64,000 bases of DNA from Strix aluco (taxonomy: Eukaryota; Chordata; Aves; Strigiformes; Strigidae). The stretch spans positions 16,214,920 to 16,278,919 of the forward strand of contig NC_133938.1 in assembly GCF_031877795.1 (NCBI RefSeq). Direction: 5' to 3'. The notes below the pieces were generated by a model. The model was given only the letters and a program-made list of their open reading frames with translations. It did not search any database and was not told where the DNA came from. How positions within the stretch are numbered: the stretch's first letter is position 1; every line of letters starts with the position of its first letter. Below, one piece after another: positions 11,947-25,444 of the stretch. The translations under genes and the position numbers were made by a program.

Positions 11947-12036
11947 CTCCCTCATTAGGCAAGGATGGCATTATAACTTAGGATAGTGCAGAAGCAGAGC
12001 CCAAATTCCGTTCCAAGTTCTCAGAAAATAATGGAG
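11947..12036 (-). CDS. TTLL7: TTLL7 exon 2 with start codon (residues 1-8)
   Basis: This 90-nt exon carries 65 nt of 5' UTR and 25 nt of coding sequence. The start codon is at 11,971-11,969 and gives M-P-S-L-P-N-E-G plus the first base of Asp9, matching the TTLL7 N terminus M-P-S-L-P. An in-frame TAA lies nine bases upstream of the ATG, so translation cannot begin further upstream in this frame. The ATG has A at -3. The donor is G|GTATGC. The acceptor TTTGTCTTTGACAG sets the upper edge at 12,036, which is inferred from sequence only. It must receive an upstream non-coding exon, most likely in the CpG island 20 kb away. Confidence 0.9.
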
Positions 12037-15000
12037 CTGTCAAAGACAAATTATTTAAAGCTCCAGTCATATCATTTCAGCCTCTGGTTGTAGCAAATAT
12101 TAGTTCTGGAATGGATAGATATCTGTGTTAAAAAAAAAAAAGAGAGACTTTGTTATAGAGAAATCCTGAAAAATATAAACAGCAGAAAACTAAATATAGA
12201 AAGGCTTTCAACAATAAGTCAAAAGTAATGCTTGTTTTAAAAGATTGATCAAGTCATTATAGATATGAAACTTTGTTCATTACAATTCAATTGGTTTGTT
12301 TCTGGGAAAAACAATTTTGCAGTACTAATTTTCAAAATGAGATTATATTTCTTCATTTTCTTCTTTTTATTTTTTTATGGGAGATTTTGGCCATGAAAAT
12401 AGGTAACACTGAATTCAATCAATACTGCAAACTTGCATCTCCACTAAGTTCATGAATTTATAGCCATTTTAAACCATAATAAAAAATTTTAAATCAGACA
12501 CATTGTATTATGTGTTTTCAGGTACCAAATGGGAAATAAGTGAAATCACCTTAATAATCTTTTTCCGCTTTTTCATTTTTCAACATTTTTTAAAGCAACT
12601 GTCCAATAATCACTTGGGAACACATGGCTGCAGTTTCATGACTGCTTCATGACACAACAGACATAATTTCAAAGACACTTTGCATTGGGAAGTATCTAAA
12701 TTGTCAGTTTCTAAAATGAGGAATTATTTGCATAAAATGCTATTTTTCATGTCTACACTGATGCAAAATGTCAAACTTTTTTCTCTATGAATACACTACC
12801 ACATGTGAAAATCCCACATATTAAAAAGTTTTTCAGGCCCAGCTTAAGCACATTAGAACAATGAGCTAAAATACTAGGAAAAAACCTTCAGGAATAAAAA
12901 CACTTCTAAACACACTGCTACATGATTTCAGGCATGCAGCACTGTTATAACAAAGTCTGCAAGGAAACAAATGCTGTCTTTGGCAGGCTGCCTCAAACAA
13001 ATCTACAAGTTTTTGAAATATATACAATATAAGTTACTGATTTTTAAATGCTTTCATTTCTTTTCTGCAATGATATGTGTGGCTAAAGATTGGTTTATAT
13101 TGGCACTTGTGGTGATTGCAAAACTTATTTAAAATAGCTTTATCTAGAGCACAAGGAATTTCTTCTGCTATAAATAGCAGAAAATTACAGTAAAGTCAAA
13201 TTCAGACATGACTTATGATGCAAAACATATTTGGTCATAAGATTGGACAAGATGTGCATTAGCAAAATTACCAAATCTTTACTTATAAATCCTCATTTTT
13301 TATTTGCATGTGTGTGTGTACACAGATATCAGAGAGAGAAATAGAGAGATACAATTATATTCTCAACAAGTCACTCTGTTGGTAAGAAAATACAGAAGCA
13401 GATACCTTGAGCTGCAAGATCTTATTGTCTTTCAAGAGAGAAATTTACCCTTAACAGTCCATTAACACAAAAGGATAAAAAGAACAGATTATAGATCTTT
13501 TATGACTGTCACCAATGTACTAGGGGGCAAATTCCGCTTTGTAATAAGACAACCAAATCTCCCTCATGTCCATTTAGTGGAGTGCTACTAATTAACACCA
13601 AAATGTGACCCTGTGTATTTATCCAGAAAGTAAGAACAGGAGAGGTTTTATACACAGATACAATGTTTGACAGCATAGCAGTTAACACCCAGCCATACCT
13701 ACTTGCAACATACTTTACTGAACCAGAATTCGCTAAGAAAATCCCCCAAATTGAACTGAAACTGGCAGGTCATTTTGAAGTTTTAATGTTTTGGGTGCCA
13801 TCATCTGAGAAAGTGGCTTGAAAGTCCTCCTGCCTCCTGGCCTACTAAAAGTAGATGCAGAGATGGGAAAGCAAAGCATTCATCATCCTTAAAACCACTG
13901 TGAAGGAAAAGCAGTGCTGGGCACAGTGACTCACTGAATATTGCATGTTATCTGTTTCTCAAGCTAAGAATACCACCAGAGTACATGACATGTTTAGTTC
14001 CTGAGAGTAATACTGAAGTACATCTGTTAGCCAATTAAGGACATCTATGCACATACACAGCAGTTGTGCCTCCACTGTACTGGCTAAAAACTTTAAACAA
14101 ATTTGGTAGAATGTCAAGACAAATAGTATTCCCTGTAATGTCAGCCCTTACTAACACAGCATGATTTACAAGCTATGATATGGTAATAAAAACCAAGCCG
14201 CTCATAGAACTTTCATTCAGCTTATAGTAACAGAAAAATATCTGCCCAAAGTTACTATAACACACTGTATTCTGAAGGCAGACCATAAAGCTCCAAACCA
14301 CACCACAGTGTTGAATTATTGTTTTTCTTTATATAGAAACTATTCTACTCTTTTGAGAATAGTCTTTAAGGTTTAAATAGAAAGCATCAACACTCAAGGT
14401 CCATGACTTTCAACCAGTCAACTTGTTAGCACACATCATGAGTTGACGGTAAAGATTTATGGTCACCTTTGTTCTATAGACAGTTAGAAGTTTGTCCATA
14501 TGGAAAACAAAGTAATTGGACTCTCATAAAAATCTCTATAAACTGACCACTGAAGTAACTCTTTCTTGACAAGATTATGGATGACAATTTTTATCACCAG
14601 AGTTGAACCATGTACTCCTCTAATGATGTCAAATCTTGTTAAAGACACACACAGTCTATTTGTCAAATCCTGATTTAAACTGAACTCTTCAAAGACAAAA
14701 GGGATCATTACTGCACTCTGTATTTATACGTACTCTAGGGTATTGACTTTTCACAAGCACTGTCTTATACCAATAAAGTTAAACTGTATTCTGCCTTAAG
14801 CTTATATATAATAATTCAAAACTGGTTTACAATTGCTTAAGTCACCGATCTCCAAATAACCATTTCACTGAATACCAAAACACCAGCAGTTCTAAATCAG
14901 TAGTTTTCAAAACTATTTGACATAGGATGCAGTCCTTTCCTTTGTTCCTACTGGATCCATCTCCTTCCAAAGGGCAAATACAGCGCCACTGAAATTGGAC

Positions 15001-15299
15001 AGTCTCAGCTTTTCTTCCCATCATGTCAAGTGACAGATGAGAGGTACAGCATCTCATCTGGGCAAATATATTACACTAGCTGTGAGTTGCAGGCTAAACC
15101 ATGGGACCAGTAGACTTGCTCCTGCTTAGACCTCCAGGCTTTGTATGTCCCCAGGGCAGTACCACAAGAAGTTCCAATTCTACAGCAAGAAAACCTAAGA
15201 TCAGGCTACTGAGGAAGCTGCAATCCTCTCAAGTACACCGCAACTGTTCCTCAGACTATGCTTGAGATGAGCAGTTCTCTAACTGGGGGAATGGGTCAC

Positions 15300-15740
15300 T
15301 TGGGAGAGATGGGAATACATCTCAGAGAGAAATAAATGAAGGGCTGCTGCTGAGGGGAGGGAGCTGGAAGGAGAGAGGCACACACTGACAGAGCACTGAG
15401 ACACAGCAGTGTCACAGGCCCTGGCAGCCATGAGCTCCCACATGTCTTTCCTCTTTTTGACTTCTGTACAGCAGAAACCACCCCAGAGCTACCGCATTCT
15501 CTGACCCAGGTCCTCCCCAGGCACCTTCTTCGAGCTCACATCTCTTGACTTGTTCTTATTACCCTGCCCTACTCCCAGGTCAGAGCACAGTTGTCTCAGG
15601 CACGCTGAAGAAAAAGACTGCTTTGCAGGCAGCCGCTGCAGTCCCGACGGAATTTCCAGGTACAGGGGCAAATCTTATTGCAGGGCCCACCGGATCATGC
15701 AACAGCACCAGCAACAGTGTTGTCAGGTTATGATTACATC
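15300..15740. other. GC-richer pocket inside TTLL7 intron 1
   Basis: About 440 bp with noticeably higher G+C than the surrounding intron, and short overlapping open frames on both strands (for example 15,545-15,733 and 15,550-15,786, plus strand). No protein family is recognised. It could be an unrecognised exon, a conserved regulatory block or an old repeat. Confidence 0.3.
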
Positions 15741-16194
15741 AAATTCTGAGCCAGTTCTTATAACTCCGACAACTTTTTACTTATAAAATAAGCATAACCT
15801 ATAACCTGCATTCAGCTACAACAATGTAGAGGCATATCTCTCTAGTAACCTACCTGAAAGGCCTGTTTCTAAGAGATTGCTTTTAATAACATGGAAGAAA
15901 GTATTCTATTTCCAAACTGGGACTGACAGAGCTTGCTTAACCTTCACAAGTCAGCAATTGGGAATCTCTGAATTCACACTCAGACAGAAAAGGATCATAG
16001 TTTCTGCTGTATATACCATTTCCCTCCTAAAATTATGATATACACAAATTGGTGAAGGTTTGTTGCTCACCCATACTGATTCGAAATAGTTAACCTACAA
16101 ATGGAGAAAGACTTGTGAAGAAGAAATGATAACATCATCAACAGGTTAGCACATTCTTATACAAACAAGCACTTTGAATAAAAGTGTTCTATGG

Positions 16195-16209
16195 AAAAAA
16201 AAAAAAAAA
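16195..16209. repeat. A15 homopolymer
   Basis: A run of 15 A on the plus strand in TTLL7 intron 1. A second shorter A-tract lies at about 16,318-16,329. No retrocopy is visible next to it. Confidence 0.85.
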
Positions 16210-19200
16210 GATTAGATGTTATCTTTACTGTTGCCTGGCAAAGGTGTGAGAGAGCCAGCAAGAGAGATGCACTGCACACAGTCCTGTCCTAGAAATTGAC
16301 AAAAGGGGGATAGAAAAGAAAAAAAAAAAGGCAGCTTCCTTCCTCCAGGGACAGCAGAGGTAGGATACTCTTCCAGGAGAGGGAAGTGTTGCACACAGGC
16401 AGGGACCAAAGCAGATACTTGAGTCCATCTAAGGGAACAGTTTGAGCAAGGTACAAGGATGCCTGGGTGAAGGACAGGGGACAGTGGGAAGAAGCAGTTT
16501 CACAGTTAACAGCATGATCCATGTTTCCTTGATAACAAGTTGCAATATATTGTCAAAAATTAAAATTTAAGAGGTTTTTTTGCTATTACACAAATTACGC
16601 ATAAGAAGTTAGTAAACTGCCTGAAAAATATTCTTCTGGCCTAGATTATACAGAAGTATTTTTGAACAAATCCCTTTTTTATTTTCTAATTTATTTGCTC
16701 CATACTGCTCACAAGTGGCCTCTGCCTTTCACAATCCTTCACTTTACATCCTGATGCAGTGTGGAGCTGAAAAGGTTATTTCTAATCTCTAAATAGGAAT
16801 TGCATGGCATCAGACCCTTTTTTTTTTTCCTCAAAGAGTAAGCGTCCCAGAAAAAGGTTGAATTAATCAGATCAAAATAGAGAATGGGGAGTCAAATTCA
16901 AACTTAAAATAAAGTGGTGCAACTTGAGAATCTATTCCAAAGAACATTCAAGTCAATGAGATTCTTCAAGCTATTTTGGATCATACCAGTAACTATGAAA
17001 CCACTACTGTGTACCCTAGCAAAAAGAGACTAGATTGCATATGCGCATTCTAAATAGATTTAATCTATTTAAGCATTAAGAATGGTAGAATCATCTACTA
17101 TCAAAATACTCCATGTTCCAAAGCAGAGACAAACACTGTATCACTCAATGTACTGTTTTTAATGAACCTCTTCCCTCCTTCTAGCTATTGTGACGCTACT
17201 GGTGACCAGTTTGAAAAGCTCCATGAGTTATGCATGTGCTTAACTTTACATATATGAACTGAAAATGTGACTTCAGATTTTAAGCGATGGCACATACGAC
17301 AAGACCTCTCAAAGACAACACACATTTCTTAAGTGTCTTCCTATTTACCTAAGTAAAATGCTACAAAAACTGGACTGTCAGTTTTATTTTAATTTCCTGC
17401 ATTCTTTGTGTACAGACAAGTAAACACTCACCAACAGTGGATATTTTAGAATAGATTTTAAAACTATCAGACTGCTTTCCTCTGAGACCATTATTGCAAT
17501 TTACTCAATGCTGTCAAAAGTGTCTGGAAATGCTCAGTAGCTGTGAAGAAATCCACAAAGCTCCTGACATAAGGAGCTTTCACTCTAAAATGGAGACCCA
17601 CTGAAGATACAGTTACAGAACTTGGCAGATGACCATAGGGACAGAAGGACAACATCGCATCACTGCAATCCCCACTTCCCAATCAGCTGGAAAATTAAAA
17701 TAACAAAAATTTCAGGGAAACATGAAAAAGAAGTGAATCAGAGCACTGACCTAGCAAGCATGTGAGTTCTGGTTCATTTTTCAATCTAAACCTAAATAAT
17801 TAAGTTTTCTGCTCCCTTAGATCTTAGGGTATGAGAGTCTAGATACACCATAGTGAGGGGTTTGTCATTTATTAGTTATACAAAATTATAATCCACTGTT
17901 GATCTGGAATTAAACTATAAAATCCAGATTGAAAATGAGATTAAGACATTAACAGAAATTACAATAGAGAAAAATGCGTTTTTCAGTACCAAATAGCAAA
18001 GTAGTAGCAATTTGCAGTAATTAAACTGCGGAATTAAAAGCCTCATACCCCTTCACGATTCTTTTTCATGTGTCTTGACAAAATGTATGTTGAAGTGTTC
18101 CTGCTACAAGCAAGCATAGGCGAGCAGTTTTATTGTAACATGCTAAGAGAACAATTTGGTGGCAAGTTCTCACTCCTACAGATAAATTCTAAACGCAAGA
18201 AGCAGTCCTCATTTTGAAGCTCCATGTGTCAAAGTGATAAGCTTGTTTTTAAAAGGCTATCCGTCAGCAGGCTTAAAAATGCATACACATCAGGGTTTGG
18301 TTCAAAATATTCTGAAGTCAAATGAAATCTATTAATTTCAACACCCTTCACTCTCACCATCAAGTGAGATGAGACGTTTATTCAGCAGTTCTTTCCGATA
18401 AAGAGAATGTACAGAGTTCTCAGGTGTTTGATTTGCTGGAGACAGCTATAAGCTACACAAGAAAACAAACAGCAAGATTTACACAACTTAAAACTTTTTT
18501 GAATCATGTAGTTCTGTAAAACAATTCTCCGAAGTAGTTCATCCAAATAGACAGCATTTCTAAAACTTCCAAAATTTCCCTAAACTACCAAGCTACCAAA
18601 ATGACCAAACCAAGCTATAACAGCACTCTACCACTGAATCCATAAGTTACAGTTACTTTAGTGTGTTTAACCTTACAACTGCCATTTCCCATCTGAGACC
18701 CCAATCAGTAAAAGCCCTAGAATCAGTCTTATCCTTCTCCAACACAGCTTATATAATAAACATAACTTTACAATGCCTGAAAGCATAAACTATTCTGACC
18801 CTTCCAGTCTACCTTCAAAACAATGCAAAGCAGAGTCTGCATTACAATTGTGAACCTGTATCTTTTGCTGGAGAACATAAAAGGTGTGTTATCTTAAATG
18901 GTTGGAGTCTGGTCAGAAGACAACCCATCAGTGCCAGCTCTGAGGCTCAGTCGCACACATCAGCACAGAGCCCCAGGAGCTTTGCAGTCTCAGTTCATGG
19001 GAGATTTTCTTTTGGTCTTTCCTGACTTTGCACTTCACAGCTTTGAGCTGAGTTCTTTCGTTGTTTATTATCACAAAAGGTCTATGAAATGGTAAGTATA
19101 TATCCCTGATTAAGAAAACAGGACATGTATTAGAAGCTGTTAAGATGGTGGAAATGTCACAAGAGCTTCATAGGAATTAATCATTTCCTACTCATAATAT

Positions 19201-20901
19201 ACAGAGATCAGAATTGGGCACAGAAGCAATTCTTTTCTTTTCAGTGTTGTCTTGAAGCAATATTGCTTCTTTTTGCATTCATCCATTTTCCAAAAGGAAA
19301 TTTCAAATCCTTGGCCAAATTTAAATCAATGTCAAAGCTTTCAGAGCTGAAGATTGATTTTCTCTTAAAAAATGACCTCCAAAGTGTCTTTCATAGCAGA
19401 GCACACAATGTGACTATCTGTTGGCTCATTCTCACCCTTCAAAAGACCTTTCTAATGTGATAACATATTTCAGACAGTTAGCAAATTGAGTACTATAGAG
19501 TTTCATAGTTATGTTCTGAATATTGAAAGAGAGGGCCATCAAAGAAAATGAGACGGAATTAGAAGACTACAATAAAAAGGGCAATGCTTGAACCTTTTTC
19601 TTGTTCAGTAAAACACAGGAAATACATTAATTGACAAGGCAAGTGAAAAGAAACTGTATGACTTACAAATCAATAATTCATAAATAAAATGCAGGGAACT
19701 TAATAAACATCACTTAGTATTCATAATGGCAAGGAAAAATACTGACAAAATAGTCTAAACAACCCAAAGTGTAACGATATTCTTTATATAGTAAAATCTT
19801 AATTTCAGAAAACTTACACCTGCATCACTTGCTGCAAAAAAAAAAAAATACCAGCTTTAATGTTCTACTCTCAGCAAAAGCACAGACAATGCATAGATCT
19901 CGTAGTAATGTTCACCACTTCAGTAAGTGTTGATAACACCATAAATCTGTCAGCAGGACAGCGTTTCACTAACTCTAGAACAGAAAGCATTCCTAGCCCC
20001 TGATCACAATAAGCTCCACTGAACACTGTTGAATGGAATGGATCACTATTTATTGTAACTACCTAGCTCAGCAACATCAATAATCATTCCACCTTCATTT
20101 AAAACAGCGTTGGAGTGAGTTTCTAGGCATTTTCAGCCTAGAAACATACCCTATGTTAGAGTGTATTGGCCACATCACCTCTGCAAGCGACAGCCAAGTG
20201 GCATGATACCTACCACCCATAGGAGGGCTGGACCCTGTCACCTCAAATGAAGCATGACCTTTAAAGAAAACACCTGAAAGACCCTTGTTTGATTTGTCTT
20301 GGGGACCATAAGTCAAGGAAGCCCTGCTGACTGCCAGACTGGAACACACTAAGGGCCAGTGCTCTTTGTCGTGAGACAGCCATGGCCACTAAGGAAAGAA
20401 ATAGAGATGATAATGTAAAATAATGATTATGTGTAAGAGTAATATTGAAGTCTGACCATTAACAGGGTGGTTTTGGTAGGGGAAAGGGTAAACAAGGGAG
20501 ACTTAGGAGAGGAATTGAGTAGTGGCACCTGTGGGAACATCCCTGCTCTGCTTTTGACTTTGCAATGTGCCATCCATGTTCTTTATTACAGCATGTCAAC
20601 CTACATCAACACGTATTACAGGGTGTTTTGAATTGTGTACACAACACACTAATCACTGCTGGAATTAAACTATTCCTTTCTTTTTCTGTCATTCACGTGT
20701 CAAAAGATTTACTTCTCTAGCAAGAGCTAAAGATCTTAGGGATCTACAAGATAAGACAATTTAACATTTTACATATATCAGCATAGATGACTTAGTATAA
20801 CAGAAAAAGCACTAATCCTTTAATGAAGCTGATATATTTGCAATGATTCATTATATTATAAATAGTCCTTGGGGGGAGATTTACTAAGGATCTTGGGGAA
20901 G

Positions 20902-20917
20902 AAAAAAAAAAAAAAAA
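20902..20917. repeat. A16 homopolymer
   Basis: A 16-base A run in TTLL7 intron 1. It accounts for the phenylalanine run in the shadow frame on the minus strand. Confidence 0.85.
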
Positions 20918-22568
20918 GATATCTTTGGAAGGTTCCCCCTCACATATGAAATTCTTCCTCCCCTGCTTCAAGTCGGTGGCACTGGCTTGGTGTGAAAACA
21001 GACTCAAGTTCAGGGATGCAAGAACTCAAATATGGTTACAATTTCTACAGACATCTTTGTATTGCAAGGGACACACCTTAGCCCCACATGAAGCCTGTCC
21101 CATTTCATCTGCTATTTTACAGGTCTACAATTCACAGATCTATTTCAGCACCTCTAGACACGGATTGCAGTCATCACACATGGCCCACAATGACTCTGAT
21201 TGAGGATTACATCATCCTAATTTACATGCTACCACATAACAATGTTTTCTAGTTTAGCAACAAGGATGACACTCCCACAGCAGCCTGAAATATAAATTGG
21301 CAGACATTAGCCTGAAGTTTCAGCACCTGATATGCAAACGTTAAACAAAAAATCAGCCCTTGAATAAGCTACCAAGTGCACTCACAAGAAACATCTATTC
21401 AAAGTCTTCTTGACCATGAAAGTACAAGAAAGGTGCTCTTACGTGATCACCGAATTGTTTATCACATTATACTGATACTTCCAACTACAGAGTAATTTGC
21501 TCAGCTCCACTGGGGATACTCTCATGGTTGTATGAGAGTCAGTAGACCTCTGATATTTTAATGACTGTGCCATATTCTTCTAGTCTGTAAAGAATAAATG
21601 ACAGCCAGAAATATTCACAGTTGGCCTACAGTATCATTAGGGCTACTGCAACAAACACTCAGTGCTAGCAGTATTTTACAAACAGCTGATAAAGCCAGCC
21701 AGAAACTCCAGCAGCTACAAAACATGTCAGCAAAAATATGCTTTCTTCCCCACAGCTTAGTATTTGGGGCTCAAGGGGGTACCACTGATTTGAAAATATT
21801 TTTCGAAAGGATGCAAGTCCTCAGAAGTTTCTCTAACTGGAATTGACCCGATTTATAAAAATTCCTTTAAAAGACTGGATTGGCTTCAAACCCTCTGTGT
21901 CATGCTGTTTTTATCCATTGTAGGGGATCAAAAGAGAGTCACTATCCTCATCAGTAATGAGATGAAACTCCAGTATCCTACTACAGGAACATTTTATGTA
22001 TATACTACTCACCTGTAAAGAAATACAGCATGTAGTCAGAAAGAGTAGAAAAATAACATGCCTTAAATACGGACCCTAAATTGAATACTTTGAATACCCA
22101 AAACAAGAAAGAAAAATCAAGTGCATCAGACTTTATACACACTAGGTTTAATTTTTGCTTAAAAGAACAAAGCATGAAAATAACCTACCAAAATTAATTT
22201 TCCGGAAACGCTTGAATTCATAGGATCAGAATAATGTACGTTCTGAATGGTAAGTACAGCATTACCGATGCAACTCTGTAGTATTGAACAGTTTATTTAT
22301 TGAGTAATCATACATTGCCTCTGAGCTACAGAGACCATACTGACACTAGCATCATAGCTTTTACTGTAGTTTAAAATAACTCCAAAATCTGAGGAGATAA
22401 CCGCCCTAAGCATGCCTATTTGCCTTCATTACTTTAATCACAGAAGCAGCACAGTTCCAAGTTTGGAACAGTATCACAGTTAGTCCTGTCCTCATCCATC
22501 TTGGTCAACCCCCAAAAAGCAACACTTAAAAGCAATTGGCTCTGGAGTGTGTGTTTTGGGTTTTTTTG

Positions 22569-22586
22569 AAAAAAAAAAAAAAAAAA
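22569..22586. repeat. T7/A18 tract
   Basis: GGGTTTTTTTG is followed by 18 A. The adjoining T and A runs can pair imperfectly. Simple sequence only. Confidence 0.85.
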
Positions 22587-24150
22587 GGTCATTGTGTGTT
22601 GGTTAAGAGCTACGCTTGAGAGATGTACTAAAATAAAAGTCCTCAGCCAGAGGCTAGAGCAGTGGGATATTCAATTCATTTAGCAGGGCTCAATTTGATT
22701 TTTCATTGCTTTAATCTTATATTTTTTAATGGTGCATTCTTAATGAAGCAGAAAGGCATAAACTTATACAGTCAAATACGTGAATACATGCTGGCAGCAA
22801 AGTTAACTGGTTTTCAAATATTCAAAAGAAACAAATACGTTAATCTCTTACTATTTTACAGCAACACACACCACCAACACCCCAAATCAAACACGACTGA
22901 GAACTGATCTACACAATCCTTTTTTTAATCATTCTCTTATCTTAGGCTGAAAATTACAGTGTTTGTTTTGTGCTTCTGACTCGCAAACATAACACACCCT
23001 TCAAACTACAAAAGAATTTTTTGTAGCTAGGGACTATTATATTTACCTGATAACCACAGATAAGGAAAAAAGAAATGCACCAAACTGAGCCAAATGCATT
23101 TATATATACAAAGGTATGGAAAAGTTACAACACACCTATTAACCAGAAGAATAAATCTTTCAGTAAATGTTTAATGCAAAGTGTTAGTACAAATAAGAAT
23201 GAAGAAGACCACTGATAATCCAAACAGAAAGAAATGGAGAATAAACTAGGATTCATAGTTGGTTATTGATACAACTCTCAACATATTTCACAAATATGAA
23301 AATTCTTCCCAATTTTTTATGCTCCTTTGAGTGCTCAAAGGAAGAAATAGCTTTTCTCCAGGAAACTTCCCAGTTCCATATTTGGAAGAAATGTACACCA
23401 AGTACAAAATTTGTCTCAAGTCTATAGTGTAAATGAGATCAAGCCATATGCAACAAGATTCCTCTGTAGCCCAGTGAAGTAAATATAGACATTTCATTGA
23501 TTTTTGTGGTGTTTATATCATAGCATTTCAGTTCCAGAACAGTCCTGCTGGTGGCACAATTTGGGAATATAATTAAGACACAGACTCATTTGGTAACAAG
23601 ACCAACCCATGTCTCATCCAGGTCAAAACTACAGTCCATTTAAACCAAACCTTCATCACAGTAGAGATTACAGCTAAAAATAACCGACTTGCCTCTGAAC
23701 TTCTTTCTTTCTTGACAAAGATTACAAGCTTCAAGTACCACTTTCAGAACTGCTTGGCTGTCTAGATGCAGTGCTTCATACTTGTAGCTCACGTAGGATT
23801 CACAGGTTCAGAAACACGGATTACTGTGCAGGTGATACATATCGCCACAGAAAAAGCTTCATGCTGTTCTCCAGAAGCATATTTTGTCTAGTTAATGGAT
23901 CAAGATTTACTGTATTCAGAAGATGCTCCTGAATCCAGTTCTCTATTATAAGAAAAGATAAACTGTGAGCTCAAGGATGGATGAGAACGACCATAAAAAT
24001 GGAGAAAAGGAGCAAGAATCCTGGAAAAAGAACTCATTCCAAAATATATGTGGTGGATAGAATGCATAAGCATTGAAACTGAAGGTAATATATTTCAATT
24101 AACATAGTCTGCAATAGAGAGCAATAGTGGGGAAACAAAATCAAAACCCG

Positions 24151-24261
24151 CAAAACAAACAACAAAAACCCCAAAACAAACAACAAAAAACCCAAAACAA
24201 ACAACAAAAACCCCAAAACAAACAACAAAAACCCCAAAACAAACAACAAAAACCCCAAAAC
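24151..24261. repeat. 21-bp minisatellite, about 5.3 copies
   Basis: The unit CAAAACAAACAACAAAAACC plus C (21 bp) repeats five times from 24,151, followed by a partial CAAAAC. Copy 2 has a one-base C-to-A difference at the A/C junction. Because 21 is a multiple of three, every frame translates as a heptad repeat (N-K-Q-Q-K-P-Q on plus; G-V-F-V-V-C-F-type on minus), so the long frames here are artefacts of the repeat. Copy number is probably polymorphic. Confidence 0.95.
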
Positions 24262-25424
24262 AAAACCAACTTAGCAGCAGCATGTGGCAGGATGATATAC
24301 CAAATTCTTCTGCATACAAATTACCGATAAGAGCGCAAAATGTTTATTTATCATGGATTTAACTGACAAGATTACATACTGCAGAATAAACAGTCATACC
24401 AGGACCTCCTTTCCATATGGAAACAGATTTAAAATAATTCTGCAGTAGAAGTACCAAAATGAAATCACTTACCATTAGTGTTGCATTGCTGAAACTATAT
24501 GAAGTCAGCCCTCTGGAAAGAGATTTTTCTATCAATAACTGACAGGTGATACAGTTTCAGGCAGTACTGGTACACCAGAGAAAGACATGCTGCAGGAGCA
24601 GCTCCTTCCCATTTAGCCTGTCTCTAACACATTTTAGATCTCTCTTAACCCTTTCTAGGTATTTTCTCCCTGTGTTTTGGGTGAAAAGAGAAAGGCATGA
24701 TACATGTTATAAGAAAAGAATGCATTATTTTGCACTACTTAGAGTGTGACAAGCACCGTGGGCAGAAAGTCAGTAGGATTTAGCCATAACAATAAGCTAA
24801 AGAGAAGTAAAATCTAAAACCAGAAAATGACTCAGTGACTGGGAAGGAGTTATACCAGAGATATGAGGTACTGTAACCAGAACTACAATTTCTCCAAATG
24901 TAGAATTAAGAGGTCAAGACCACAATAACATAAAATAGTAGCAGAGAAGTAAGCTAAAGAAGATGAATAGTTTATAATTTGCTATAAGATAAACAGTTAT
25001 GATTCTCTTCCAGCTTTGGAATTCAGGTTTTGAAATCAAACCTACTTGATTTCAGTGAGGCCAGGATTACAACCTTACAGAGCAATTTTTAAACAAAATG
25101 AAATACTAAGTGATGGAAAGTGAAATGTTACTTCCTTTCCTGGGATAACTTTTTCTGTAGTATTCTGAAACCATTAACAATTCTTAAATTTCCTTGTTTT
25201 ATTTTACTATCTCAATTTATATCAATGAGAAACTGTTTTCTGACATCATTTCACAAGATGACTTTTCGTTGTCATATTATCTCTCTTTTTCAGTAAGAAA
25301 AGATTGGTTTGATCTGACAGCTCAGTACATTTTAATCAGAGTGGACTGTGGACCACAGAGGCCATCTGGCAATAAAAGGTTTGGAAAATTCTTCTGTTCA
25401 AATGGGTTATTTCTCCTCACAGGA

Positions 25425-25444
25425 AAAAAAAAAAAAAAAAAAAA
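25425..25444. repeat. A20 homopolymer with A/G-rich tail
   Basis: Twenty A followed by GAAAAGAAGAAAA. This could be a simple tract or the poly(A) tail of an unrecognised plus-strand retro-insertion. The 200 bp upstream match no family I know. Confidence 0.8.

Noticed and set aside
24151..24261. CRISPR-like array
   Set aside because: The repeats are directly adjacent with no spacers, in a vertebrate intron.
24034..24319. Heptad-repeat proteins (both strands)
   Set aside because: Produced by the 21-bp minisatellite, whose period is a multiple of three. No start context, family or conservation evidence.
25425..25444. Poly(A) tail of a processed pseudogene
   Set aside because: No recognisable coding or RNA-derived sequence precedes it and no target-site duplication was seen.
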